From Candidatus Poribacteria bacterium (GTDB lineage: Bacteria; Poribacteria; WGA-4E; WGA-3G), in NCBI GenBank assembly GCA_028824685.1, contig JAPPCZ010000079.1, positions 1 through 44,739 of the forward strand: a DNA stretch of 44,739 bases, given 5' to 3'. This document shows positions 23,444 to 32,485 of this stretch, piece after piece; positions within the stretch are counted from its first letter, which is position 1, and each line of letters starts with the position of its first letter. Position numbers and translations under genes: made by a program. The notes under the pieces were generated by a model. It ran no database searches. It saw nothing but the letters and a program-made list of their open reading frames with translations, and had not been told where the DNA came from.

Positions 23444-24682
23444 CTACTCTTGCGTCTGTCCTGCAATGGCAGAAGCACGCGCCCCGACACCGAGCACAGC
23501 CAAAAACCCTTCCGAGTCTGCATGGTCGAAATCGCCAATCGCCTCCATTGAAGCCGTTTCTTCAGAATAAAGTGAATGCGGAACACCCGTTGCGGCATGA
23601 AATGCTACATTCCCTTTATACAGAGCCACTGTAATAGTCCCACTTGCTAAACGCGTCAAAGGTTCAATTGAGGCAAGCAATGCCTGCGTAGCAGCATCAA
23701 ACCAGTAGCCTTCATAAATCTGTTCAGCGATTGTAGATGCAACACTATCAAAATGTCTACGAGCGCGCCTATCTAAAATCAGTTGCAGTAGAAACTCGTA
23801 ACATCTACCCAGCAATTCCATTCCCGGTGATTCATAAACGCCACGACTCTTAATTCCAACAAACCTATTTTCAACAGTATGAATTCCAATACCGACTGCG
23901 TTTCGTCCACCGATTCGATTTGCTTCCAGCAAACTCATCAATGGCGTGCAAGGACTCCCGTTCACTTCAACGGGCATTCCTCGTGCAAATGTAACGGTGA
24001 AGTGTTCTATATCATCGGGTGCTTCTTTCGGATGCACACCCATTCCCGGTGAAATAAATCCTGCTGGTGTTTTCAGCGATTCTAATCTACCCGCTTCATG
24101 CGTTAATCCTAATAAATTCGCATCTGTAGAATAGGGTTTTTCATGCGTAGCGGTAATCGGTAAGTTGTGCTCTTGGCAGAAGTCAATCATCTCCTTTCTG
24201 CCGCCAAACTGCTTTAGGAATTCGGGGTCCCGCCACGGTGCGTAAACAGAAAAGTGTGGATTAAGCATATTGGTAGCAAGTTGAAACCGAACTTGGTCGT
24301 TCCCGCGTCCTGTTGCTCCGTGCGTCAAAATAGAAATCTCACGCTTTTCCATCTCTGGCAACAATGCTTTTACAGTAATGTGTCGGGCAATGCCCGTTGT
24401 ATTCCAATACCCACCTTCATATACCGCTTGACACTGAATGAGACGGATCCCAGCCTCAGCGAGGTCATCCTTTGCGTCAACCATGACTGCCTCTTGGGCA
24501 CCACATGCCAACATCCGCTCTCGAATTTCCTCAACATCCCGCTCATCGGGCTGTCCAAGGTCCGCTGTAAAACATACAACGTTGACGCCATTATCAACTA
24601 ACCACTTCGTAATTGTGCAGCTATCAAGACCGCCAGAGACCGCTGCTCCGACGGTTTTTCCTTTTAATTGATGTATATTCAT
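23444..24682 (-). CDS. argG: Argininosuccinate synthase
   Basis: At 412 residues this is a complete ArgG. It joins citrulline and aspartate with ATP to make argininosuccinate for arginine synthesis. The PP-loop is AVSGGLDSCT near the N-terminus; FTADLGQPDERD, HGATGRGNDQVRF and the citrulline/aspartate-binding SPGMGVHPKEAPDD region follow in order. argH and the other arginine genes are not nearby. It is divergent from the tRNA-tilS unit. Confidence 0.94.
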   Translation of the reverse strand: MNIHQLKGKTVGAAVSGGLDSCTITKWLVDNGVNVVCFTADLGQPDERDVEEIRERMLACGAQEAVMVDAKDDLAEAGIRLIQCQAVYEGGYWNTTGIARHITVKALLPEMEKREISILTHGATGRGNDQVRFQLATNMLNPHFSVYAPWRDPEFLKQFGGRKEMIDFCQEHNLPITATHEKPYSTDANLLGLTHEAGRLESLKTPAGFISPGMGVHPKEAPDDIEHFTVTFARGMPVEVNGSPCTPLMSLLEANRIGGRNAVGIGIHTVENRFVGIKSRGVYESPGMELLGRCYEFLLQLILDRRARRHFDSVASTIAEQIYEGYWFDAATQALLASIEPLTRLASGTITVALYKGNVAFHAATGVPHSLYSEETASMEAIGDFDHADSEGFLAVLGVGARASAIAGQTQE

Positions 24683-24758
24683 AACTGAATTATATCACTA
24701 TTATTCATAATTCGCAATATCCAAACCGAACTATTGATTATATATGCAGAAATTATGT

Positions 24759-24787
24759 TTGACTTTAAGAAAAACATGTGATATACT
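24759..24787 (+). promoter_or_regulatory. Promoter of the tRNA-tilS-hpt unit
   Basis: TTGACT (24759-24764) and TATACT (24782-24787) are 17 bases apart, ending 20 bases before the tRNA. No other promoter is evident before tilS. Confidence 0.65.
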
Positions 24788-24807
24788 TAAAATTAGATTT
24801 CTAACGT

Positions 24808-24879
24808 GCCGGTGTAGCTCAGTGGTAGAGCACACGACTCATAATCGTGCTGTCCGGAGTTCGACTCTCCGCACCGGCA
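24808..24879 (+). tRNA. tRNA with CAU anticodon (elongator Met or Ile2)
   Basis: The cloverleaf is complete: acceptor GCCGGTG/CACCGGC, D-arm GCTC-AGTGGTA-GAGC, anticodon stem CACGA/TCGTG with loop CTCATAA (anticodon CAT, 24840-24842) and a T-arm with TTCGACT. The discriminator is A24879 and CCA is not encoded. G1:C72 rules out the initiator. The anticodon arm core CGACTCATAATCG matches that of E. coli tRNA-Ile2, whose C34 is modified to lysidine, but acceptor pairs 4 and 5 are G-C rather than the C-G pairs of the E. coli one. It sits 22 bases upstream of tilS. Confidence 0.95.
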
Positions 24880-24901
24880 TTGTTCTTTGAAGGCCCACCT
24901 C

Positions 24902-26317
24902 ATGGAAGCCCGTTTTGTGCAAGAGATGCATCGCTTCATTTCACAGCACACGATGATTGAGGACAGAGAAACGGTGCTCGTTGCAGTCTCAGGCGGTGCT
25001 GATTCACTTGCACTACTTTATGGGTTGCATGCCCTACACACAAAACTAAACTGCTATCTTCACGTCGTTCACCTTGATCATGGTCTCAGGTGCGATTCTG
25101 CCGCAGACGCTGAATTTACCCGGGAGCATGCTGCACGTTTAGGACTGCCCTTTACGGGACACACCGTTGAATTACCACATTTAATTAAACAGTGGAAACT
25201 TTCTGTAGAGGCTGCAGGTCGTAGAGCGCGTTATGAATTTTATGAATCTGTCTGTGCCCAAGTAGGCGCGACTAAAGTTGCACTCGGACATCACCAAGAC
25301 GATATTGCCGAAACGGTTCTGATGAATCTAATTCGAGGTGCAGGATCCGATGGGTTAAAAGGAATAGCACCTATCAGAGACGGAAAGTTTATTCGTCCGC
25401 TCGCAGCGTTCACCCGCGAAGAAATTGAATCGTTTCTCAAATCAATTAATCTTGTGCCAAGATACGATTCAACGAATACAGCTAAACGTTATCTCCGCAA
25501 CCGAATCCGCCATGAGTTGATGCCGCTGCTTGAACAGGATTATAATCCAAACATCAAGGCAGGATTAAGTCGTACCGCTGAAGTCCTGAGTGCTGAATCG
25601 GAATGCCTTGAGGCGATTGCGCGTGAAACATTTGAAGCATGTAGACTTCCGACCTCTCCATCTACATGCATTGTGTTAGATAGGGAAAAATTTCTACAGA
25701 ATCACATTGCATTGCAGAGACGAATCTTAAGGAATGGCATCGTTGAGCTTTTTGGACAAGTAGAGGATTTCTATTTCGAACATTACCAAGGTATTCTCGG
25801 TCTTATCAATAGGAATAGGCCGAATGCTGTGTTAGCACTACCAAACGGTATCCAGTTTAGACGGGCTTATGAACAACTTATTTTTGAGCATACACGTGTT
25901 GAGACAGAGGATTTTGCCTATCCGCTAAATGTGCCGGGGAAAACGTTTATCCCTACATTAAATACAGAAATCACAGCATGCTTATATGATACACTTCCAG
26001 ACGATTTTCCATCCTTACTTGATGGAACTTTTGAAGCAATGTTTGATTATAGCAAGATCCAATTGCCACTCATAGTCCGCAATCGACGACAAGGTGACCG
26101 ATTTCAACCACATGGCATGCAAGGAACAAAAAAGATTAAAGATTTTTTTATTGATGCAAAAGTGCCGCGTTGTGAACGCAATCGTATCCCAATGGTCGTA
26201 TGCGGTGATGAAATTTTATGGGTGATCGGGTTTACCACCAATGAGATGTTCAAAATCCGACACCAAACACGGAGATGTCTTCACTTACATTATGGAAAAG
26301 ACGAAACCGTTTCCTAA
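24902..26317 (+). CDS. tilS: tRNA(Ile)-lysidine synthetase
   Basis: The 471-residue protein carries the PP-loop AVSGGADSLALLYG, the HLDHGLR stretch, ALGHHQDDIAETVLMNL and IRPLAAFTREEI, hallmarks of TilS. The C-terminal lysidine synthetase domain includes VRNRRQGDRFQPHGMQGTKK and DFFIDAKVPRCERNRIPMVV. It converts C34 of tRNA-Ile2(CAU) to lysidine using lysine and ATP. I start at the ATG at 24902; a TTG at 24887 is possible. The hpt gene overlaps its end by 26 bases, as often seen in tilS-hpt operons. Confidence 0.93.
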   Translation: MEARFVQEMHRFISQHTMIEDRETVLVAVSGGADSLALLYGLHALHTKLNCYLHVVHLDHGLRCDSAADAEFTREHAARLGLPFTGHTVELPHLIKQWKLSVEAAGRRARYEFYESVCAQVGATKVALGHHQDDIAETVLMNLIRGAGSDGLKGIAPIRDGKFIRPLAAFTREEIESFLKSINLVPRYDSTNTAKRYLRNRIRHELMPLLEQDYNPNIKAGLSRTAEVLSAESECLEAIARETFEACRLPTSPSTCIVLDREKFLQNHIALQRRILRNGIVELFGQVEDFYFEHYQGILGLINRNRPNAVLALPNGIQFRRAYEQLIFEHTRVETEDFAYPLNVPGKTFIPTLNTEITACLYDTLPDDFPSLLDGTFEAMFDYSKIQLPLIVRNRRQGDRFQPHGMQGTKKIKDFFIDAKVPRCERNRIPMVVCGDEILWVIGFTTNEMFKIRHQTRRCLHLHYGKDETVS

Positions 26318-26837
26318 ATCTGTTCTGATTTCTGAATCACAGATTCGGAAGCGTATTCAGGAACTCGGCAAGCAAATATCTAAAGACTATGAAAATCAAG
26401 AACTTGTCCTTGTCTGCGTACTGCGAGGTGCAACGTTATTTTTCGCGGACCTCGCCCGTGAAATATCTTTACCACTTCGCTTTGAATTCTTGCAGACTTC
26501 AAGTTACCATAATAGTACAGAGTCATCTAAAGAAATACAGTTTATCCGGACAGGGAGCGATTATGTAAAACATAGACATGTCCTTATTGTAGAGGATATT
26601 ATTGACACCGGACGCACCTTGAAGTTTCTTGTGGAACATCTCGGTTCATTAAACCCAAAGTCTATTAAAATCTGTGCCCTTCTGGATAAGCCATCTCGAC
26701 GCGAAGTTTTTGTTCCGGTTGATTATTCAGGTTTTGAAATTCCGAACGTTTTTGTCGTCGGATATGGACTTGATCACGGACAATTGTATCGAAATTTGCC
26801 ATACATTGCTGTCTTGGAGACAATTAGTATTGATTAA
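26292..26837 (+). CDS. hpt: Hypoxanthine phosphoribosyltransferase
   Basis: Start at 26292 (MEKTKPFPKS) gives 181 residues, the normal bacterial length. The PRPP-binding motif is VLIVEDIIDTGRTL, with CVLRGATLFFADL earlier and VGYGLDHGQLYRNLPYI at the C-terminus, where the purine-binding residues lie. It salvages hypoxanthine and guanine to IMP and GMP. It overlaps tilS and is translated from within its end. Confidence 0.93.
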   Translation: MEKTKPFPKSVLISESQIRKRIQELGKQISKDYENQELVLVCVLRGATLFFADLAREISLPLRFEFLQTSSYHNSTESSKEIQFIRTGSDYVKHRHVLIVEDIIDTGRTLKFLVEHLGSLNPKSIKICALLDKPSRREVFVPVDYSGFEIPNVFVVGYGLDHGQLYRNLPYIAVLETISID

Positions 26838-26892
26838 AATTTCAAATTACTTTGAAAACTATTGGAATTCGCAATAATTAAGCATTTTTTTC

Positions 26893-26922
26893 TTGACAAT
26901 TAATTTTATTTTTTGATACAAT
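26893..26922 (+). promoter_or_regulatory. Promoter of the cytochrome c gene
   Basis: TTGACA (26893-26898) and TACAAT (26917-26922) with an 18-base spacer, 41 bases before the start codon. Confidence 0.6.
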
Positions 26923-26963
26923 AATTAAAGTATGCATATTTTTTAGCCTAAAGGAGATTTTTG

Positions 26964-27749
26964 ATGCGTAAATTTGTTTCGCTTTCAATTTGCGTAGTAA
27001 TATTGATAGCAGCGTTAGTATATTTTACACAAGCACAACAGTTAGGAGAAAAAGCGCAACTTGGACGTGAACTTTTTCATGACCCAACTTTTAAGGGAAC
27101 TATAAGCCCTAAAGTAGCAACTGGACTTTCTTGTTCAGACTGCCATGCTGATTTTGATGAAGAGGCAGAACCTGACGGTTTAATTCGTGCTGGTCATAGC
27201 GTGATCGGTGTTCCACAACGTGGTTCAGCAAAAGGTGGAATGATCTCAGGTGCTAATTTTGCACGTGCTGCCGGTGGTGGTGGTTTCTGTTATGAGCACT
27301 TTTTACAAAAGGTCCGCCCCGATAAAGTTAATCCCACTGCAATTCCTGCAGAGCATGCGGAAGCACTTATGGCTTATTTTGAAGCAATTTCGGGAGACAA
27401 CAAAGGTCCACAGTTTGAAATGGAAATGTTAGATGATGATGCCAAAGTGGCAGCGGGTGAAAAAATTGCTGCGATGCCTGGTGATACGGAAAACGGATGG
27501 AAACTTTACGGGCGTGCCTGCGTCGTTTGCCATACAACACCTTTCAAAGGTGGTGTTGGTATTCAGATCATCAGACCCGGCGGTAGATTACCACGTGATA
27601 TTAACAAAACAACGGTACGCTGGGCTAAAACGATCCGTGGTGGCGGTAGCACACTAATGCCTTTCTACGCCTCTGATATCCTCAGTGACCAAGATATAGC
27701 GGATATTGTCGCCTTTCTACGCGAGCAGCTGGAAAGTTCCGCAAGATAA
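26964..27749 (+). CDS. Exported dihaem c-type cytochrome
   Basis: AAGGAG precedes the ATG at 26964. A signal peptide ends near FTQAQQ. Two haem-binding motifs are present, CSDCH near residue 55 and CVVCH near residue 188, so two covalent haems are expected. Conserved GRELFHDPTFKGT and RWAKTIRGGGSTLMPFYASD match the cytochrome c / di-haem peroxidase-like segment; candidate Met ligands are in GGMISGAN and STLMPFY. The protein would act in periplasmic electron transfer. It stands alone, followed by a stem-loop. Confidence 0.88.
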   Translation: MRKFVSLSICVVILIAALVYFTQAQQLGEKAQLGRELFHDPTFKGTISPKVATGLSCSDCHADFDEEAEPDGLIRAGHSVIGVPQRGSAKGGMISGANFARAAGGGGFCYEHFLQKVRPDKVNPTAIPAEHAEALMAYFEAISGDNKGPQFEMEMLDDDAKVAAGEKIAAMPGDTENGWKLYGRACVVCHTTPFKGGVGIQIIRPGGRLPRDINKTTVRWAKTIRGGGSTLMPFYASDILSDQDIADIVAFLREQLESSAR

Positions 27750-27755
27750 CCTATT

Positions 27756-27788
27756 AACTTGGCATGGAAAAACCTACCTTGCCAAGTT
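27756..27788 (+). terminator. Stem-loop after the cytochrome gene
   Basis: AACTTGGCA (27756-27764) pairs with TGCCAAGTT (27780-27788), with a T-rich but broken stretch after it. Seven bases past the stop codon at 27749. Confidence 0.55.
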
Positions 27789-27987
27789 GATTATTATTTC
27801 CACCTATTCTTTGTAACTTCTTTTTGCTTTATTCGTATTGCTTAATACGTCATTGTATTAATTACGAATCGTAAGGTTTCAGGTTGTAATGTCACTTCTG
27901 CTTTAAAACCTGAACTTACTTGTGTAAAAAGACGAAATTTGGACAGATATAATAAAAGTGTCCTAAATACAAAAAGTGGGTGGAGTC

Positions 27988-28518
27988 ATGCGGATATATA
28001 AATTTTTGGTGTTGTTTGTTTATATTTTCCTTGTTGGGTTAGGTCTAAATATCTCAGGATGCGGAGGCAGTAACTTGAATAACCCTGTTTCTGACACTGA
28101 TATGGTGGAACAGGATATAGTGGATTCTGGTGATGTTATCGTTGAATCAGAAACCTCCGAAGATGTAGGGAACGTAGATGAAGCAGGTGATCTTGATGTA
28201 ACAGTCACTGTTACGAAAAAAGCGGTCAAACCGGGAGAACAAGTAGAACTGACGGCTTCAGTTAAAGGGGTTAGAGGAACAAGTGTCGTCCTAAATTGGC
28301 TAAACATTACTGAATATGGTGCACTTTCCGCCACCAACGATAATCCAGTAACATGGACAGCCCCCGATACGTTGGGTGAAGTAAATACGCGGGTTGAGGT
28401 TTTACAACTCGTTGTGACTGTGATCAGCGAAGTCGTTTCAGTAGGATCCACCGGAATTCAAACTGACACACAAATTCTTTCAGACACGACTGAGATATTA
28501 TTGAAGGTAACTCGTTAA
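27988..28518 (+). CDS. Lipoprotein with acidic linker and Ig-like domain
   Basis: I start at 27988 (MRIYKFLVLF), after GGTGGAG; the alternative GTG at 27976 adds four residues. The signal peptide ends in the lipobox ISGC near residue 25, so the protein is likely lipid-anchored. The mature part begins with an Asp/Glu-rich stretch (residues 35-65), followed by a beta-rich Ig-like domain with VKPGEQVELTASVKG and WLNITEYG. The exact family is not recognised. Confidence 0.7.
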   Translation: MRIYKFLVLFVYIFLVGLGLNISGCGGSNLNNPVSDTDMVEQDIVDSGDVIVESETSEDVGNVDEAGDLDVTVTVTKKAVKPGEQVELTASVKGVRGTSVVLNWLNITEYGALSATNDNPVTWTAPDTLGEVNTRVEVLQLVVTVISEVVSVGSTGIQTDTQILSDTTEILLKVTR

Positions 28519-28715
28519 CAACATATTAATTAGAGATAGTGAACTACTAAATTAGATTTAGTAGGAACGTAAATCTCGCAAATATACAAATTATTGGACA
28601 TTTGTCATTTTATTAGTATCCATCTCAAATAAAGCGTACGCAAGGGTCTATTAGACACTATTTATTTTAGTACATAAGGTAGGTTCTGGCAAGCATAACC
28701 CAATATAGGTATGAA

Positions 28716-29531
28716 ATGAAGAGAAAAAATTTTAAAGTAATTATAACCGTTTTACTCGTAGTTTTTGTTTTAACATCGTGGACATCTTCAGCTATTGGGG
28801 TGCAACATAAGGTCAAATCAGGGGAAACATTATCGGGGATTGCCAAAAAATATGGAGTACCCATGAAATCTATTGCTAAAGCCAACAACCTGAGGTCTTT
28901 AGACCGCATACAAATTGGGAAGAAGTTAATCATTCCAGCTGATGAGACTAAACTCCAAAATGCAGGGGGACCCGCAGATGGAACGTGGCATATAATTAAA
29001 AATGGAGAAACATTGTATGGGATAGCCCGAAAATACAATATTAGGAATTGGAAAGATCTCCAAAAAATAAATGACATTTCCAATCCCAAACACCTCAAAA
29101 TAGGTCAGGAAATTTTTATACCAGGTGGTGATAGTGTCGGTTTTGAAATTCCGTTAGGAATTCCTTTAGTTGTAACGTCTGAGTATGGTTATCGTAAGCA
29201 TCCTGTAACCCGTCATTACCGTCTGCACGAAGGTATAGATTTCCGTGCAGCAACTGGCACACCAGTTTATGCTTCAAAAACAGGTAAAGTCACCTATGCG
29301 AGGAGAAAGGGTGGTTACGGCAAAACAGTCTCCATACAACACGAAGATGATTACAGCACATCTTACGGACACTTGTCCAGGATTTATGTATCTGTCGGTG
29401 ATTTCGTCCGACAAGGACAAGTCATCGGTTTAGCCGGAAACACCGGAATTTCAACAGGTCCCCACCTGCATTTTGAAATCAGATACAAAGGCAAAAGTGA
29501 AAACCCAGCTCGTCACCTTGATCTCCCGTGA
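28716..29531 (+). CDS. LysM/M23 cell-wall endopeptidase
   Basis: After an N-terminal hydrophobic signal, two LysM peptidoglycan-binding repeats (about residues 30-75 and 90-140) precede an M23 metallopeptidase domain. The latter shows the zinc ligands in RLHEGIDFRAATG and HLHFEIRYKG. SGETLSGIAKKYGV and NGETLYGIARKYNI mark the LysM repeats. Enzymes of this type cleave peptide crosslinks in peptidoglycan, or are non-catalytic activators when ligands are lost; here the His and Asp look intact. It overlaps the transglycosylase-fusion gene. Confidence 0.92.
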   Translation: MKRKNFKVIITVLLVVFVLTSWTSSAIGVQHKVKSGETLSGIAKKYGVPMKSIAKANNLRSLDRIQIGKKLIIPADETKLQNAGGPADGTWHIIKNGETLYGIARKYNIRNWKDLQKINDISNPKHLKIGQEIFIPGGDSVGFEIPLGIPLVVTSEYGYRKHPVTRHYRLHEGIDFRAATGTPVYASKTGKVTYARRKGGYGKTVSIQHEDDYSTSYGHLSRIYVSVGDFVRQGQVIGLAGNTGISTGPHLHFEIRYKGKSENPARHLDLP

Positions 29532-31056
29532 ACGAAGATGGTCGTTCGCAGCCATCTTACTCCTCTTATTCATGGGTGTTCCCAGTGGAAAACACATCTT
29601 TTCAGATTCGGTCAACAGTCCGCACGAAATTGGAACACATCAACCGAGACCCGCAATTGGAACGCGTGGGATCGGGTTGAGTCGCGCTTTTATTAGCCAT
29701 GCGGATGATGCGACAAGCCCGCTTTGGAATCCTGCAGGACTCGCATCTCTTGAACATGGAAATCTGATTTATGATTTCTCACAAGGTGCGGTTTCCCTCG
29801 CCTATCCTATCAACTCAATTGGCACTTTTGGCGTAAACATCCTTGATCTCAACGCTTCTGATCGTTTCTTGACAAATCATACTTCTAACCCTATCGGCAC
29901 GTTTGAGTATGGTTACAATCAAGCCCTACTTTCGTATGCCAAGAGATTCGGGGCGGTACAATTTGGTGCAAGTACAGGATATAGTCGAGCACCTTATACA
30001 AACAGTCTCTGGGCTCCAAATTATGACGTTGGGGCACTAGTGGCACTTTCCCGTCACGCAACCGTAGGAATGCAATTTCGCGATATTAGTGGTGTTACCA
30101 TTCAAGATAGAAATGGGATAATTTTAAATACATTTGAACCACAATTTGCTTTGGGAACAACACTGATACCCTATCAATTTATTAGGTGGCATACCTGCTT
30201 TAATGTGACTTCACCCGGTTTTGGGACAAGTCTTGAAGTTGTGAGCGGGACCCTTTCCGCAAACGTTGGTTCACTTTTTTCCTTTGACACTGGAGCACCT
30301 ACTCATTCATGGAGTTTAGGAATCGCATTCAAAAATTGGGGTAAACAAACCTACTATACTTTTTTGAATCAAGATAATCTAAGATATAAACACCTCCTTG
30401 CAATCGGTTTCACTTTTGGTGGAGCAAAACAAATGTCCAGCGAGCCTATACCCAGTAGCACACCTGCAAGTGTGTCATCGCAAACTCAGGATAAACCGGA
30501 TCCTAAAGATACCGAATCACCTCTTAGTAGAAAACCTGATGATCCGAAGTTGAAAAAAATTGAACCTACTCCAGATTCTTCAAAAAAGAAGAGCATTCAT
30601 ATTGCCAAAAAACACAACATCTCTATAGAATTGATGTTAGCCATTATTTATGTAGAATCAAAATTTAATCCTGTGGCTGTGTCAAAAACTGGAGCGGGCG
30701 GCTTAATGCAGATGGTGCCTGGAACCGCAAGAGAGTACGGCTTAAAAGTGCCAAGATACTCCAATAAACTTAAGCCAAACTTTGATAGGAAAGTAGATGA
30801 GCGGTTTGATGCCGAGAAAAATCTCAACGCGGGATTAGTCTATTTCAACTACCTTTTGGAGAAATATCTCAATAATTTAACTTTGGCACTCGGTGCATAT
30901 AATGTCGGCCCCGGCAGAGTGAAAATAAGAGGTCCTCTTCCCAGTAGAGGTAGAAAATACGCTGAGAACGTGCTAAACCGTCGAAACTTATATCGTAACG
31001 ATCCAAAATTATTGGAAACTGATTTGAAGAGATTAGAAATTATCCTTAACAATTAG
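29518..31056 (+). CDS. Outer-membrane-like barrel fused to a lytic transglycosylase domain
   Basis: The start is uncertain: a TTG at 29518 gives a hydrophobic signal-like N-terminus, while the frame opens at a TTG at 29473 inside the M23 gene. After the signal, residues to about 300 look like a PorV/FadL-type barrel (RGIGLSRAFISHADDATSPL, WNPAGLASL, repeated aromatic beta-strands). A Pro/Ser/Lys-rich linker follows, then an SLT transglycosylase with the catalytic Glu in YVESKFNPVA, GLMQMVPGTAREYG and LALGAYNVGPGRV. SLT enzymes cut peptidoglycan glycan strands. The barrel-SLT union is unusual; the preceding M23 gene strengthens the cell-wall context. Confidence 0.8.
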   Translation: MISRERRWSFAAILLLLFMGVPSGKHIFSDSVNSPHEIGTHQPRPAIGTRGIGLSRAFISHADDATSPLWNPAGLASLEHGNLIYDFSQGAVSLAYPINSIGTFGVNILDLNASDRFLTNHTSNPIGTFEYGYNQALLSYAKRFGAVQFGASTGYSRAPYTNSLWAPNYDVGALVALSRHATVGMQFRDISGVTIQDRNGIILNTFEPQFALGTTLIPYQFIRWHTCFNVTSPGFGTSLEVVSGTLSANVGSLFSFDTGAPTHSWSLGIAFKNWGKQTYYTFLNQDNLRYKHLLAIGFTFGGAKQMSSEPIPSSTPASVSSQTQDKPDPKDTESPLSRKPDDPKLKKIEPTPDSSKKKSIHIAKKHNISIELMLAIIYVESKFNPVAVSKTGAGGLMQMVPGTAREYGLKVPRYSNKLKPNFDRKVDERFDAEKNLNAGLVYFNYLLEKYLNNLTLALGAYNVGPGRVKIRGPLPSRGRKYAENVLNRRNLYRNDPKLLETDLKRLEIILNN

Positions 31057-31065
31057 GAACGAGAT

Positions 31066-32328
31066 ATGGACACTATTCGATTAGCAATTGTTGGATGTGG
31101 CGGTATGGGACACCGACACATGTACGGGTTAGCAGAACTTCATCGGGCGGGATGGGAACGATTCGATCTCGTCGGTGCGTGTGACCCGGTTCTTGCCAAT
31201 GCTGAGTCCCTTGCTGCACAAGCAGAAGAACGTTTCGGTAAGAAACCCGTTGTTGTTGGAAATCTTGAAGAACTGGCTAAAGTCGGCATTGATGCCGTAG
31301 ATGTAACAACTACACCACCTTATCACCACACTGTGGCTGTTGAAACACTTGAACGCGGATGGCACACAATGGTTGAAAAACCGATGGGATTGACCGTTCG
31401 CGCGTGTAACCTAATCCGCCGTGCAGAAGAAAAATCTGATGCTGTGCTGAGCGTGGCTGAAAACTATCGGCGCGACCCGATCAATCGGCTTGCCAAAGCA
31501 CTACTTGATGCCGAAGTTATCGGCAAACCGCGCTTTCTTATCCATCATGCGATTGGCGGTTCAAATCGAATGCTTATCTCTGTCTGGCGGCATCAAAAGG
31601 ATCAAAGTGGTGTCCTACTTGATGTTGGTGTCCACTATGCCGATATGATTGAGTATCTACTCGGTGAAGTTGAAACCGTCTACGCGCAAACCCGCCTTCA
31701 TGAGCCGATTCGACACAATCCTGCTGCTGTGAGCGGTGAATCTGGATCAAATCCTGCGGGTGTCTATACGGAATGGCAACGCAAAATGCCTGCTGAGTTT
31801 GAAGCAACTGCAGAAGATGCAGCGTATGCAACGTTGACTTTCAAAAACGGAGTCATCGGACAATATATTGAGGACCACGGCGCGTGGGGGCAAGGGGGTT
31901 GGGTCAGACAAATTAACGGGTCTCAAGGCTCAATGACACTTCCCGGGGACAGAAGTGGTGGAGTTATTTCCCTACAAATTGATGGGCACGGAACGATTAA
32001 CGATGAGCGGCTTTTAGACCTCGTGCCTGATTTTCGTCTTGATGCCGTTACGACAGACCTGTTCGGTGGTGACCGCCTGTGGCAATATAATTTCCCTTTT
32101 TCAGATACCGACGCAAAAATCATCGCAATTGAGTATGGTGATTTCGCCGAAGCAATCGCTGGTAACCACCCCATTGAAGTAGATGCGTATCAAGGCACTC
32201 GTTCCGTTGCCATTTCTTACGCCATGCTTGAATCCGGTGCAACTGGACAAATTGTTCATTTGGACGAAATGCTTGACGAATCCATCAATACTTACCAACG
32301 GGAAATTGACGATGGATTAGGCATTTGA
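31066..32328 (+). CDS. Gfo/Idh/MocA-family oxidoreductase
   Basis: The 420-residue protein has the Rossmann motif AIVGCGGMGHRH at the N-terminus, the sugar-binding EKP motif in HTMVEKPMGLT, and the C-terminal alpha/beta domain with LLDVGVHYADMIEYLL. Family members oxidise or reduce sugars and inositols with NAD(P). A ribosome site (GGAACGAG) precedes the ATG, 10 bases after the transglycosylase stop. A terminator follows at 32358-32389. The substrate is unknown. Confidence 0.9.
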   Translation: MDTIRLAIVGCGGMGHRHMYGLAELHRAGWERFDLVGACDPVLANAESLAAQAEERFGKKPVVVGNLEELAKVGIDAVDVTTTPPYHHTVAVETLERGWHTMVEKPMGLTVRACNLIRRAEEKSDAVLSVAENYRRDPINRLAKALLDAEVIGKPRFLIHHAIGGSNRMLISVWRHQKDQSGVLLDVGVHYADMIEYLLGEVETVYAQTRLHEPIRHNPAAVSGESGSNPAGVYTEWQRKMPAEFEATAEDAAYATLTFKNGVIGQYIEDHGAWGQGGWVRQINGSQGSMTLPGDRSGGVISLQIDGHGTINDERLLDLVPDFRLDAVTTDLFGGDRLWQYNFPFSDTDAKIIAIEYGDFAEAIAGNHPIEVDAYQGTRSVAISYAMLESGATGQIVHLDEMLDESINTYQREIDDGLGI

Positions 32329-32357
32329 AATTCCATAGATGTCAATTTAATCCGTAG

Positions 32358-32389
32358 GTCGGGTAGAGCAAAGCGAAACCCGACTTTTT
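32358..32389 (+). terminator. Intrinsic terminator after the first Gfo/Idh gene
   Basis: GTCGGGT (32358-32364) pairs with ACCCGAC (32378-32384), followed by TTTTT. The stem core is the GTAGGTCGGGT repeat also seen in the family M elements, so a dispersed repeat may be serving as terminator. Confidence 0.75.
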
Positions 32390-32485
32390 GGTACTATTGT
32401 TAGATATTGTTTGCTCTGTCTAACCTGCAATCCTGAAAATCCTATAGTCTTGCGAACTTGGTTCAGACAAAGGAATTACAAACAC

